From NCBI RefSeq assembly GCF_002104995.1, contig NW_024468249.1, positions 682,001 through 746,000 of the forward strand: a stretch of 64,000 nt of DNA. Direction: 5' to 3'. The DNA is from Linderina pennispora. Its lineage: Eukaryota > Kickxellomycota > Kickxellomycetes > Kickxellales > Kickxellaceae. Position numbers and translations under genes: made by a program. The notes beneath the pieces are model-generated. The model did no database searches and was not told where the DNA came from. It saw nothing but the letters and a program-made list of their open reading frames with translations. Shown here piece after piece: positions 11,316 through 21,835 of the stretch (within the stretch, counting starts at the first letter, position 1; every line of letters begins with the position of its first letter).

Positions 11316-12112
11316 CTATGCCTTGATAATGTACCCGCCATCAACCACAATATCAGAGCCTGTTAAGAACGCGCTGGCATCTGATGAGAGGAATAGAATA
11401 GTTCCAGCCATGTCACCTGGCGATCCAAGCTTATGCATCGGAATTGTTTTCAAAAGTTCTGCCAAGCTCCTCATCCGGAACAACTGTCCTCATAAGCTTC
11501 GAGTCAAAAAACCCTGGAGAGATTGAGTTAACATTAATGTTGTATTCAGCGAACTTCTGCGCCATATCCTTTGTCATATGAACCAGTGCAGCCTTGGAAG
11601 CAGCATATCCTGGAATAGCTAGGTTTGGGGCCACATGCCCAGCAATGCTAGCAATATTCACAATGCGCGTAGGGCGCTCTTTCGTAGCTGCTCTCTTTAG
11701 CAACGGCAGAAAAAGCTTTGGCGAGCAAAAACGGGCTGAAAAGGTTGATCTTGAGAATATTTTGAAACTCCTTCATCGGGAATGGTTTTCAAAATCTGCA
11801 TAATGAATGACTCCAGAGTTATTGATTAATGCATGCAAGCCGTTTGGTTCGAGATCTGAAACTTTCTGGCTAAGTGCATGTACCTGCTTGGCATCAGTAA
11901 TATTACATGCAATATAGCTGCATGTTCCAGGCCCATCAGCAGTCAAAGACTGCAGCGGTTTCTTTGAGTACCTCTTCATTGCGACTGGTTATGTAGACAC
12001 GGGCGCCTGCCGAAACCAGACCCTCAGCCATCATACGGCCAAGGCCAGAGCCCCCACCAGTAATGACAAATGACCTGTCCTTGACAGAGAAGAGTGCGCT
12101 AATGTCAATCAT
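11316..12112 (-). CDS. Short-chain dehydrogenase/reductase (SDR), 3-oxoacyl-ACP-reductase/RhlG-like
   Basis: About 265 residues, the usual classical SDR length. The ATG is at 12112. It carries the Rossmann cofactor motif TGGGSGLG, then NNSG, a catalytic YAASK with an upstream Ser in VNIASIAG, and the C-terminal DGGYIIKA. The likely reaction is NAD(P)-dependent carbonyl or alcohol oxidoreduction; the substrate cannot be told from sequence. Four frame breaks are needed, and each is cured by dropping one base of a run (for example the AAA at 11945-11947, TTT on the coding strand). All catalytic motifs survive, so I do not call it a pseudogene. It is followed at a distance by the convergent F-box gene. 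Confidence 0.85.
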
Positions 12113-12650
12113 TGAAGAAAATGTTTGCTATGCTTGTGTGATATAGGCCTGAGGGTTTGAAACCGATTGCCTTGCCTATATTATTGCAGAGATATGAGCG
12201 TTTGTGGTATTTATATTTCGGTTTTGTTCAAGTATACACTGCACTGGGTTCGCTACTTTTTCTGTTAACGAATGCAGTTCCAGAAAATAGCCGATAGTGA
12301 AAATATTCAGTGTATTGTGCTGCTTTTCTGAATCGTTCACTCATGATTCGCACGAGACAAGCAAAGAATATTTTATCACAGGCCTTCCAACTTATCAATG
12401 GAATGTTGCAAATGGAATGAACGCGCAAATGGGGATCAATATGCGAATGTGTATTGAGAATATATGCAAAATATATTGGTGGAATTGAGGCGTGAATATG
12501 CTAATACTTGAAAAACAAGAGGCGAAGGATACAAAAATAGCAGAATATGTAAATAAATGATAGTTGCTATTGTTGTGCTACTAGGGGATTTAAGGTGTGT
12601 ACTGATTTCAAAGCTAAAGAAAAAGGATAGGAAAATGGAAAGCTACTAAT

Positions 12651-12859
12651 ACCACGCGCTGGCCACTTTTGAAGAGTTCGCTGCTGCACAGGATCTGACC
12701 TCATCAATGAAACCAGAGGGACAAGCTGTGATTGTAGTGGTCACAGGTCCCTTGGATATCTCCATTGGTTCAGTGTGAGGGCTGCTCTCGCTGTCGGTCG
12801 ACCTGGATAACTTTCATGGCATCACCATGGTGGCCATCACCGACCGTGCAACACCATGA
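12651..12859 (+). pseudogene. Possible decayed coding fragment, origin unknown
   Basis: A GC-richer island in AT-rich spacer reads as HALATFEEFAAAQDL... and then DNFHGITMVAITDRATP in one plus-strand frame. In-frame stops interrupt it at about 12776 and 12857, and there is no start. The composition resembles the neighbouring genes more than the spacer. It could also be chance. Confidence 0.25.
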
Positions 12860-12899
12860 GATACCTGTAGAATATTTGTTGCCATTGTCACAACCAGAA

Positions 12900-12923
12900 A
12901 TATATATATATATATATATATAT
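12900..12923. repeat. TA dinucleotide microsatellite
   Basis: About twelve uninterrupted TA units within the AT-rich spacer. Confidence 0.9.
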
Positions 12924-13277
12924 TCTAGGAGCAAATATATCTGCTGAAGCCTATGTTACAATGGCGAAGCAATACCATCATCAGGATTGTATCTGTATGG
13001 ACATTGTAGTGTTATCGACAGTGTAGGTAACCAACTGACTAGTATTCATTAACCTTCAAATTAGCACCCGGGTCAGAATTGTCAATATAGCCCGTGTACG
13101 CTAGACGAATTGATTTTGTTTTATGCTGGACATTAGATATTCACCTGCTGGATGCTATCACAGACGTTATTATCACATTTGCATTGACATGTTTTTAAGT
13201 TTTCTACTATGATAATTTATTCTGGTTTCTAGCAGGAAATAGTAAAGGGTATTTAGAGGAAATCATTCCCATATGGC

Positions 13278-14581
13278 CTAGGCACAGTATACACCAGTGC
13301 CAGCGTTGTTGCTGTTGCACTTGAGACCAGCTGGGCAGCTCTGGTTAATGAACTGGCCACTCCAGCTCTCGCACTGCACGAAATCACCAGTCTTGCCAGG
13401 AGCCAGGCACTTGGCAGTGTTTCCAGTGCACTTTCCAGCACCAGGGTTGCTGCCATTGTTGGGTGCGCCGCACATGGTAGTGTTGGGCTTCTTCGGGTTG
13501 GCGTAGCAGACCTGGACCGTTGGTGCAGGATTGGGTCTGCCACGTGCCGCTCCAGCTGTCGCACTGGAGGTAGGTGGTCGAAACACCGTCAGCATGGTTA
13601 GGGCACATCGACTGGTTGCCAGAGCACTGGGGGCTCCTGCCTTGCTGCCTGCCGCGACATTATCCCTCTTGACAGCGTTGCCAGGGAATCCGCAGACAAC
13701 GCCCTTGGGATCGCCCGGGTTGGCGTAGCAAACCTGGCCAGCAGTGCAGGTCTTGGTCTGCCACTTGCCGCTCCAGCGGTCGCACTGGAGGTAGGTAGAA
13801 GAGACGCCGTCCAGCATGGTTAGGGCACATCATCTCGTCAGCCAGAGCACTCACGAGGGGTGTTGGTACCGTTGCCAGGGTTGCCGCTGGGAGCACCACA
13901 AACAGTGCCCTTGGGGTCGCTTGGGTTGGCGTAGCAGACCTGGCCAGCTAGTGCAGGTCTTGGTCTTGCCACGTGCCACTCCAGCGGTCGCACTGGAAGG
14001 TAGGTAGAAGAGACGCCGTCAGCATGGTTAGGGCACATCATCTCGTCACCAGAGCACTGGACGAGGAGGTGCGGGGGTGCTACTAGGAGCGGGGGTGCTG
14101 CTAGGAGTCGGAGTAGCACTCTGGCCTCCACTGCCAGTTGGCACACCACACATGGTGCCCTTGGGATCCTTCGGGTTAGCGAAACAGACTTGGCCAGTGG
14201 TGCAGGTCTTAGTCTGCCAGGTTCCGCTCTCGTTGTCGCACTGGAGGTAGATGTTAGATACACCATCGGCATGGTTAGGGCACATCATCTCATTACCTGA
14301 GCACTGACGAGGAGGAGTAGGGGGGTTGCTGGGAGTTCCACTGCCACCAGGGGCGCCACACATGGTGCCCTTCGGATCTTTCGGGTTTGCATAGCAGACC
14401 TGGCCAGCGGTACAGGTCTGGGTCTGCCAAGGTTCCGCTCCAGCTGTCGCACTGGAGGTAGGTAGGAGAGACGCCGTCCACACCGTTGGGGCACATGGAT
14501 TCGTTGCCTGAGCACTGGGCACCACTGGCCACCATGCCAAGCGCAGAGACGAGGAGGATGGTTGCAGGAAACGCGAGCCAT
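13278..14581 (-). CDS. Secreted protein with six tandem CBM19-like chitin-binding modules
   Basis: The ATG at 14581 begins a signal peptide (TILLVSALGMVASGA) once one base of the GG at 14567-14568 is dropped. Six Cys-rich modules of about 55-60 residues follow. The pattern is CSGNEMMCPNHADGVSSTYL, then QCDSWSGTWQTQTC, then AGQVCYANPKDPKGTMCG. It fits the CBM19 type found at the C-termini of fungal chitinases. Pro/Thr/Ser/Gly linkers separate several modules. Module 6 is divergent (KCLAPGKTGDFVQCESWSGQ) and ends at the stop. No catalytic domain is present. The protein probably binds chitin in the wall or outside the cell. Several one-base frame breaks occur, and the DNA-level repetition may also have disturbed assembly. 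A TATA box lies about 120 bp upstream. Confidence 0.82.
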
Positions 14582-15181
14582 TTGTGAGCAGCTTAAGAAA
14601 TGTTGTAGGTGAAAATGTATGGAAGAAAGACCTTGCGAACAGCTGTGTTAGTGTTGACAATGTTGAGTGTTTTTGCAAGAGAACAGCCAGGCAGCTCGCG
14701 CCTTTTATACCCTTGCGATGGATCTTGAGGGGCTCCTCCGAGTTGTCCGTTCCCGAGAAATCTCTGTCGCCATCTGCACGGGGAAGACGAAGGTCCGATC
14801 CATTTTTAGTGCAAGCGCGGCAAGCCCTATTTTTACCATTTTGCTCAGCGTTTTCCACTCTCTGAATAATGGTGGATCAGCAGACATAGCGGGTGCCACA
14901 AGCAGGCGGGAACTTGACAATTGCTCCCCTAGTAATAAAGACATCAGGTCCGCTCCAGATCTCATGACGGCCAGGCGCATTCTGCAAGTCCGCCACATGC
15001 CTGAGAGATATAGGTGACAACTCGGAGAGTGGGGACTAGGGATAGTGGTCGCAGCCGACTCGCCCAACAGACACGCCTATTTATGTGAAGTCCCTTTTAT
15101 CGTATTTTTGGAGGATTCAAATAGATTCTCGTGTAAATCATTACTGCCTTGCCCAATGGTTATTTCCAGCGCTCAGTTGAG
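14582..15181. other. Intergenic region with promoter of the chitin-binding gene
   Basis: It separates two minus-strand genes. Apart from the TATA box noted separately, I see no further feature. Confidence 0.5.
14701..14709 (-). promoter_or_regulatory. TATA box of the chitin-binding gene
   Basis: On the minus strand the sequence reads GGGTATAAAAGG. It sits about 120 bp upstream of the ATG at 14581, a normal fungal distance for a strongly expressed or inducible gene. Confidence 0.6.
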
Positions 15182-16170
15182 CTAGGCGTCATGCCAGGTA
15201 GCATCAACTCCGCTTGTCTCGGCATCGGTCGATATGAGCTCCTCCAGGCTGAGATAGCCAGTGTCGTCATCGTAGTTTGCTGCATGGCCTGCGAATGGCT
15301 GCGTGTCACCGAGTCTGTGCTGCTGCACTGGCTGACAGAGTAGGATTGCACCGTCATCGTATCCGGCACCCATGATTTCAACCTCCACCTGCCGTGAGCC
15401 ATCTGGACTCTCTTCCGAGAACGGATTTTGCAACAGCTGAATTGTAACAAATGCAATTGCATTGCTTGTCGAGATATTCTGCAAGAACTCGCCTGCCTTT
15501 GTGACATCTGCGGGTGCAACAGCAGAGAGGAATGGCAAGCCCTGGAACTCTGTTGCCTCAACCCCGATGATCTGCTCGATGCTGTTTGTTGCGAAGATTA
15601 CATTTGGGCCAAGGGGCATAGGCTCGCGCAGTCGACTGACCAGGTCAAGAACTAAGCATGCTTGGCATGCTTGGAACGTGTGGTCAGACGACGCCTTTCT
15701 GGCTGGTGCTGCGCCTCTGCAGTGTCATGGTGATCGTCATGATTGCAGTCAATTGCTTGCTGAATCTGCTCTAGCGTCGCCTGCATATTGCCATCACTGC
15801 CCGAGAAATTGAACCGTCTAGTCCGAGCCCTCTCCATGGATGCCATATTGATAAGTCTGTGGGTTGTAGGAAACAACATGGAAGTTGATTTCACCGCAGA
15901 AAAACGTGATGGTTCTGAAGATATAACCGGGTCCCATCCAGCCACATAAGAGATATGTAGCCCAATCACGATGTTGTCCGGAGTACCCGACAAGTACAAG
16001 TCGTTGTACACGACAAAGTCGTCACTGTCGAGAAACTGGCTTGCTGGCTTCCCAATGGCTTCAACTGGATTATAGCCCAGGATATCTCGGAAGGCAGACG
16101 ACACATACAAAATGTAGCCCTCTCTTGATCTGCTTTGAATACAGACCCACGTTCCTACTTGGAGAGGCAT
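15182..16170 (-). CDS. Small protein with two PAS domains
   Basis: The ATG at 16170 begins almost directly in a PAS domain: YILYVSSAFRDILGY, then a linker with DNIVIGLHISYVAGWDPV. A second PAS-like block (GPNVIFATNSIEQIIGVEA, then FLSAVAPADVTKAGEFL) follows a Lys/Arg/His-rich linker. No kinase, GATA finger, bHLH or output domain is seen. The frames join near 15655-15665 only if a base is missing there (KHAKHA then CLVLDLV), unlike the surplus-base breaks elsewhere. PAS domains sense ligands, redox or light, or mediate dimerisation. I see no residue showing flavin binding; in particular no LOV-type GRNCRFLQ motif. It is divergently arranged with the PPR-like gene. Confidence 0.75.
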
Positions 16171-16488
16171 CCTTAGCGTACTGCGAGTAGTAAAATAAAT
16201 GCGTGAAAACGCTGAAGAGTAAAGAAAACCGACCTCGGTGTTTGGACGCCTTCCTATCCCAGGCAGCTACTGCACAGCGCCACCCAGTGGCTTCATTTTT
16301 TTTTAGGTTCAACACTGTCAATGCTTCTTGTAATATTGCGCCATACCGAGCCGGCTGGTGCTAACCGAGCCGCGATCGAGACTACTCTTATCGGCTCCTG
16401 AAAATGATTTTCACTCCAGCCTTTGCGGCGCTCGCCCTCTTTTCAGCCCTTCGCCAATTCAAACTTTGTTCAGTTTTCTAATGCGTCG
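16171..16488. other. Divergent promoter region
   Basis: About 320 bp between the start of the PAS gene (minus) and the first usable ATG of the PPR-like gene (plus). No further element stands out. Confidence 0.5.
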
Positions 16489-18538
16489 ATGGACACATTA
16501 AAAGGCACTCGTTCCAACCGGCCCGGATATGTATGCTTTAGAGGCAGTTCAAGGTATCGTGGCGGGTGGCATGCGGCAGTAGCGTCGCCTATCGACCCAC
16601 TCAGCAGCAACATTCTGACACTGTCGCTCGCCACACAATGCCGACAATTCACCAGTATTCGCATGTCTCGGGCGCATGGGTCGCTGCCAGTGGTTCCGAT
16701 AACGATTTTAACACTCTGGGGGCGGACAATCCACTCGCTGCTAACATACTCGCCCTCTGGTCGGGTTACCAGCTACGTGCCGATGCTGCGCCTGGACGAC
16801 TCGACAAAGTACCGCAGCAACTACTCAACCGCCAGCTGGGTCAGCGAGCGGGAAGGGGAGATTATGCAGTTAGCACAGAGCCCTGATACGCTACCGCGGG
16901 CAATTGACCTGTATAGAAAGGTGGTCCCGAAGCTGCCGCTGAATTCGCGCACGCCTTGGATGCTGCTAAGCCAGTGCCACGACTTGAAGGACACGCGCAG
17001 CATGGAGTGGATGACAAAATCGCTGCGGGTGCTGCGTGCAAGCAGCATTCAGAGTGTGGAGGAGCTGATGCTGTGCGCGTATATGCATCTGGGCCAGGAC
17101 GACAGACTGCGCGAGGGTGTGTTTGGGCTGTGTCTGAGGCCAGCCCAGATTGGATCGATGACCATGACTGCATTGCTCACAGAGCTTCAGGGCTGCCGTG
17201 CGGACCGGCAGCTGGCGTGCAATCTGTGGGTGGCACTTGTAGAGCTACCAAACTTTGCCCCGTCGCAAACCAACGTCCAGCTGGCAATGAAGATTGCGTT
17301 GCACACTGGCAAGGTGGATATCGCAGTGAATACATACCAGAAGGTGCTGTCGCGGCAGTGGGCAGGTGTCAGGCCTGGGTACTGGGCCGAGAGAGTCATG
17401 GTGTACGGACTGGCGATCAATGGAATGGCCAACGAGGCCTTTGAGGTCGCAGCCGCCACGACAAATGCTGAGGAGTTGGCCAAGGAGCCGCTGGCTCTGC
17501 AGACGGCGCAAAAATACGAGCTGCTCTTGCGTGGGCTGAGCAAGATTCGGTTTGCCGACGAGGCAGTAGCAGTATTTGAGTATGTGCGGAACGACCATGG
17601 GCCTATGGCCGACGCTGTCAATGTACAGCTCGCTGCTGGGGCTGCTGGCAGTGCGTGGCGACTGGGCGACAGTCGAAAAGTACCTGAACTTGATGGAAGA
17701 CGACGGGCATGTCATTCCGCACACGGCCTGGAAACGTATATTGCTCGGGTTCGCCAAGCAGGGCCAGATCGAGGTATGTGACAAGATTCTGGCAACTATG
17801 GCGGCGCGCAACATTCCATATACATACATTGTTGTGTCAGCAGCGCTGGAGGCATTCACGCGGACGGGCAACTACGAGATGGTGCTGCGCTGGTACAGCG
17901 TCGTGCATGAGGCGCTAGTTGCGCAAGCGAAAAAATCCAGCATCGAGCAGCAGGCGGTGAATATCGACGACACCACTACACACGGCGGTATGGGCACAAG
18001 AGGCCCTGGGCACAGCGAGTCTTGTGCGCAAGGGGGCTCGCTGCAGCACCCCGAGCAGTTCATTGACGGATTTATTGAGCGCAATGAGCTTGTGTGGCAT
18101 CGCAACGTGCTGGTGTGTGTCCTGGAGGCGATCGGCGAGCTTGGCGACCAGACGGCGTTGTTGCGGGTGTGGGAAGACATCTACATGTTCCAGGAGCGCG
18201 TGCGGACATTGACGATGTCGCCGTTTGTATTTATGGCGCTGGCGCGGGCTCTGGCGCGCACTGGTGCGCTGGTGCAGTACGAAGATGTGGTGTACGCCTG
18301 GATCGACGAAGAGCGCAACGGGTTCTCATATAGCCAAAGGCAGGAGGCGATGGCGTTTGTGCGCGAGTGCATGGCTAGCCGCAATTTTGCAATGCGGGGG
18401 GCAAGACGCGAGACTAGAGTCGCCAAAGACAGCCCCCAGGTAGCCGGTGAGCCTGTGGATGGACACGAGCACCCTAGTATGGACCCGGCCAGCGTGGCAG
18501 CAACATCTGCTAATGCTCAAAGCAGTACACATGTGTGA
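16489..18538 (+). CDS. PPR-like helical-repeat protein, probably mitochondrial
   Basis: About 680 residues of paired helices in a 35-residue rhythm, clearest in GDWATVEKYLNLMEDDGHVI followed by AWKRILLGFAKQGQIEVCDK and SAALEAFTRTGNYEMVLRWY, a typical PPR pattern. PPR proteins bind organellar RNA and act in its processing or translation. The N-terminal 100 residues are Arg/Ser-rich and low in acid, as for a presequence. The first ATG in the long frame is 16489. An ATG at 16481 lies in another frame, so the exact start is uncertain. The main frame break is cured by dropping one G of GGG at 17599-17601. A disordered tail follows the last helices. Confidence 0.72.
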
Positions 18539-18635
18539 GCCAAATAGGACATTGTGTATACTTGAGATGGAAAGACTGCAGAGTTGTCTGGACATGTTAA
18601 AGTGTTATATGAACAGTGGCTAGGTAATGATATGA

Positions 18636-20533
18636 TTAAAATATAACAGGCTGTGTGCTGGTGGTGACGGCGTAGCGGTTCCGTCTAAGAGACGAGGAAA
18701 CGCTACTGCTTCTCCTATCGGACATTGTGTCCGACACATCTTTGCCGACACTAAGGTGCGCAGTGCGTGACGTCAAGGTGGTTGCATCAGACACGCGCTG
18801 GTCCCTATCTTTGGTGAACGAAAAGTCTGCGGCTTGCGATGGTGTCTTGCCACCTATAGCTGAACGGCGAGAACCCGCCTGGCGGTGGAAACGGAATCGA
18901 GAAGTTGAACTGCGGCTGGCCATTCGCCCCGTCCTTTGATGGGCTCGTGTTCGCGCTTAGCATGTTGGCGCCGCTCATGGCCGTGTTCGGGTATGAGCTA
19001 GCAATAGCGACATTGCATGCTTGGTCGCCAGTGCATGCGCCAGGTGGGTCTAGTGGCAACGCAGTGTGCTTGGCCTCCAGCTCCTGCTGGAAGATCATCT
19101 GCTGCGCCCTGCTCCACTGAGAGATGTCGGGGTTCGAAGCCAGCCTGCTCATGCGGTAGTTTTCGTAGAAATACTCGTTGGTCCATGTCTCAAGCGCCTC
19201 GCGGTACGACTTGAACAGGATGTCGTGGAGGAGCGAGAAATTGCAGTGGTCCGGGTTGGTCAGCTGCAGGACACCCCAGCCGAACTCGCGGACCAGCGCG
19301 ATATTGCGCCGCTGTGCATAGCGCTTGATTGGAACTGTGTTTCGTGTTGCGGGGCAGCGAGTACTGCGAGCGCAGCGAGATCATTGATGCGTCGGGGGTC
19401 GCCTGTATGGCAGCGTAGGCAAGCCCGCGACCGGGCCCATGGCCATTGCCTACGATGCTGCCGTTGCTGATAGACACCTCGCTTACGTCGGAGCCAAATG
19501 GACCAAGCGTATTCTCGGCAATTGCCGACTCGGAGAACCGCGGGGAGTTGAGATGGTGGTCGAGGTAGCGCCAGTCCAGCAAGCCCGTCAACTTGGGAGC
19601 CATGAAATCGGGGAGACGCATCTTCTGCCACTCGGTGACATGGCTGCTGCCGCATACCATCAACGGGAGGCGGTCAATGATGTACTCGCGGAAGTTGGCC
19701 ACATCCTGGGCCTCATCGACAGGAAGCGTCCGATGATCAGTGAAGTCAAACAGCTTGGCAGGCTCGACACGCTCTCTTAGCTGGCGGAAGAACGAGCCCT
19801 TTCGGATAGCCTCCTTGGTATGCCTGTCAATTGTGTCGCACTTGCCAAAGACCAGAATGATGTTGGCAAATTGGCCCAGCTGAGTGATAGCCATGAGGTC
19901 AGTCTTGGTCACCAAATCCATGGCAGATTCAGGATGCGGTGAGTGCGGCTTCTTGAAGGCGCTTTCATGGACGGGCGGTGCCAGCATGTAGATGATGGCG
20001 TGAATGTGGCGATTCCGCGTATGCTTGCTGCGCCGCGCCTGTATTTCATCCTGGACAGTGGCCTGCAGCCTTTGCTCGATCGCCCACTGGATTTTGTTGA
20101 CCTGCTGGCGCGCCTTGGCCAAATCCTGGCTGTCGATGCCTGGTGTGTCGATGAGCTCGACATTAATCTTGTTCATATTGTCGACATCGCTAGTCACGAT
20201 CTTGCAGTGGCGGAAGTCCTCCGTGGGCCGCGTCGTGTTGAATAGGCAAAAGGGGTCGATTGTGACCTCTTTGGACTTGTCGCAGTCACGCTGGTTGTCG
20301 AAAATGGGCCCGCACCCCATGTCTTCCAGGGAGTTCAGGCGGATGCTGTAGAACGAGTCACACAGGGTCTGCAGGAGCGTCGATTTTCCCACTCCCACAC
20401 GCCCAACCACCATTGCGTTGAACGAGGCGGGCGCGTTGCGCCGGTGGGACAGAGCACGCTCCATGTCGCCCCTGGTGCGTGGCACCTCGCGCTGTGCCCG
20501 CCCTTCGTAGTATGTCGCTGCCCGCGGTCGCAT
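18636..20533 (-). CDS. Divergent septin GTPase
   Basis: The ATG is at 20533. The GTPase domain has GRVGVGKST (P-loop), DTPGID (G3) and GKCDT in place of the septin AKADT (G4). Further on are the septin landmarks NPDHCNFSLL and EYFYENYRMSRL, the end of the septin unique element. This pair makes a septin rather than another P-loop GTPase. The tail is Ser/Thr-rich and disordered, without an obvious long coiled coil. Insertions around ARRSKHTRNRHIH and KKPHSPHPES are unusual for the family. Septins build filaments at the cell cortex and septum. Frame breaks lie near 19330-19350 and 18850. Confidence 0.82.
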
Positions 20534-21835
20534 TAGAGAATACTGGCTGTACAATAGCACCTACAATAAAAAAAACACCACAATTGAAATAGTGCGCAAA
20601 AAATGAGAGAAAAGAAGGCTGGCTTGGCTCAGGACGGGCCTCCTGCCAGGCCTCTACTATTCTGTCGGTGCGGGACTGCTGTGGCGGTCCGTTGTCCTCC
20701 ACACGCCTGCAAGACCAGGGAGGGATTTGTGGGACTGTTGCGTTTTTTTTTTTTCGGGAAAGCACACGGGCAAGTGAGGCGGAGTGTTGTGCGGGCTTTA
20801 AAAAGCAGTAGGAAGGGCCGATGGAGAAGCACAAACAAGCGGCCTGGGTAATTGCTGGAGGCGAAAGAGGCGAAGAAAATGTATTCAGAAGGACGGCTGA
20901 GGGAAGAGAAGGAGGGGAGGCGGTGAGAATTGGCCGTTCTGCGTAGCTGCATTTCACAGAAGGGAGACGGCCTGGAAATTGGTGGCAGAGTGCTCGTGTC
21001 AGGCTCGGGCCGCGAGTCTGCGCTGGGCCACTTTTTTGGGGGAAGACATCGGTGATTTCAAATCCCTCCCCTGCTTTTTACCAACGCACGGAAAAAAGCC
21101 CTTGCGTTTTAGCAAGACGCAGTTGTTGCTTAAACACAAGCGATTTTCATGGCCGTACGGCCCCATGGCACGCGGCAGCATTTCGCTAAGCAAGAATAAA
21201 GGAGTACCTTGGCCCGGGTCATGTGAATACCGGCTGGAATGCCCGCCAACTACAGCTCGGCCGAGAGGGCTGTCGGCGATGGCAGGAAGGGAGGCGAAAA
21301 TACCATGTGTGCATATGTAGCCTAGGTTTAGGGATGGTGGGTTCATGCTGAGGCTGCAAGTGCAGGGTAGAGTTCATTGGCAAAGTAGCACAAACAATCT
21401 GCCTCTACACTGACAACTGTGCAGCGGCAGGTTCCGGGCTCTACGCTAGCAGAACACAATGTGGAGCTCGTGTCAATCAGAAAAATGCGTGTTGGGAGTA
21501 CGCCATGGTCAATGTGCATTGATTCACACACCGAATTACTGTTGACTATCACCCATGGGAGTCTCGCTGTGGGAGACGCATAGTGCTGGCTTATGTGGCT
21601 TATCAGCTACATGGTGCTATTTCGGCATATGAGTATCATCAACAATCTTTCTTTCCTATGCCCAAGCCGCAGATTGGCACAGCAGGCTAAAAGTGACTGT
21701 CTGTCAGCAGCATAAAAAACCAAACATCCAGTTGGGCAATATAACTGGTAAAACCCCACTTCACTACATCCGATGACTGCTTTGCTCGTTTCCATCTAGG
21801 GTTTTGATGCTTTCCATCTTCAATATAGACGCAAA
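20534..21835. other. Intergenic region, 1.3 kb
   Basis: Divergent promoter space between the septin (minus) and the multicopper oxidase (plus). It holds A/T homopolymers near 20570 and 20745 and no frame with recognisable protein character. No RNA gene was seen. Confidence 0.6.

Larger units (their letters stand above)
12113..13277. other. AT-rich intergenic region, 1.2 kb
   Basis: Spacer upstream of the SDR gene and downstream of the chitin-binding gene. It is AT-rich and holds a TA microsatellite and one GC-richer block that may be a decayed coding remnant (listed separately). No complete gene is visible. Confidence 0.6.
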
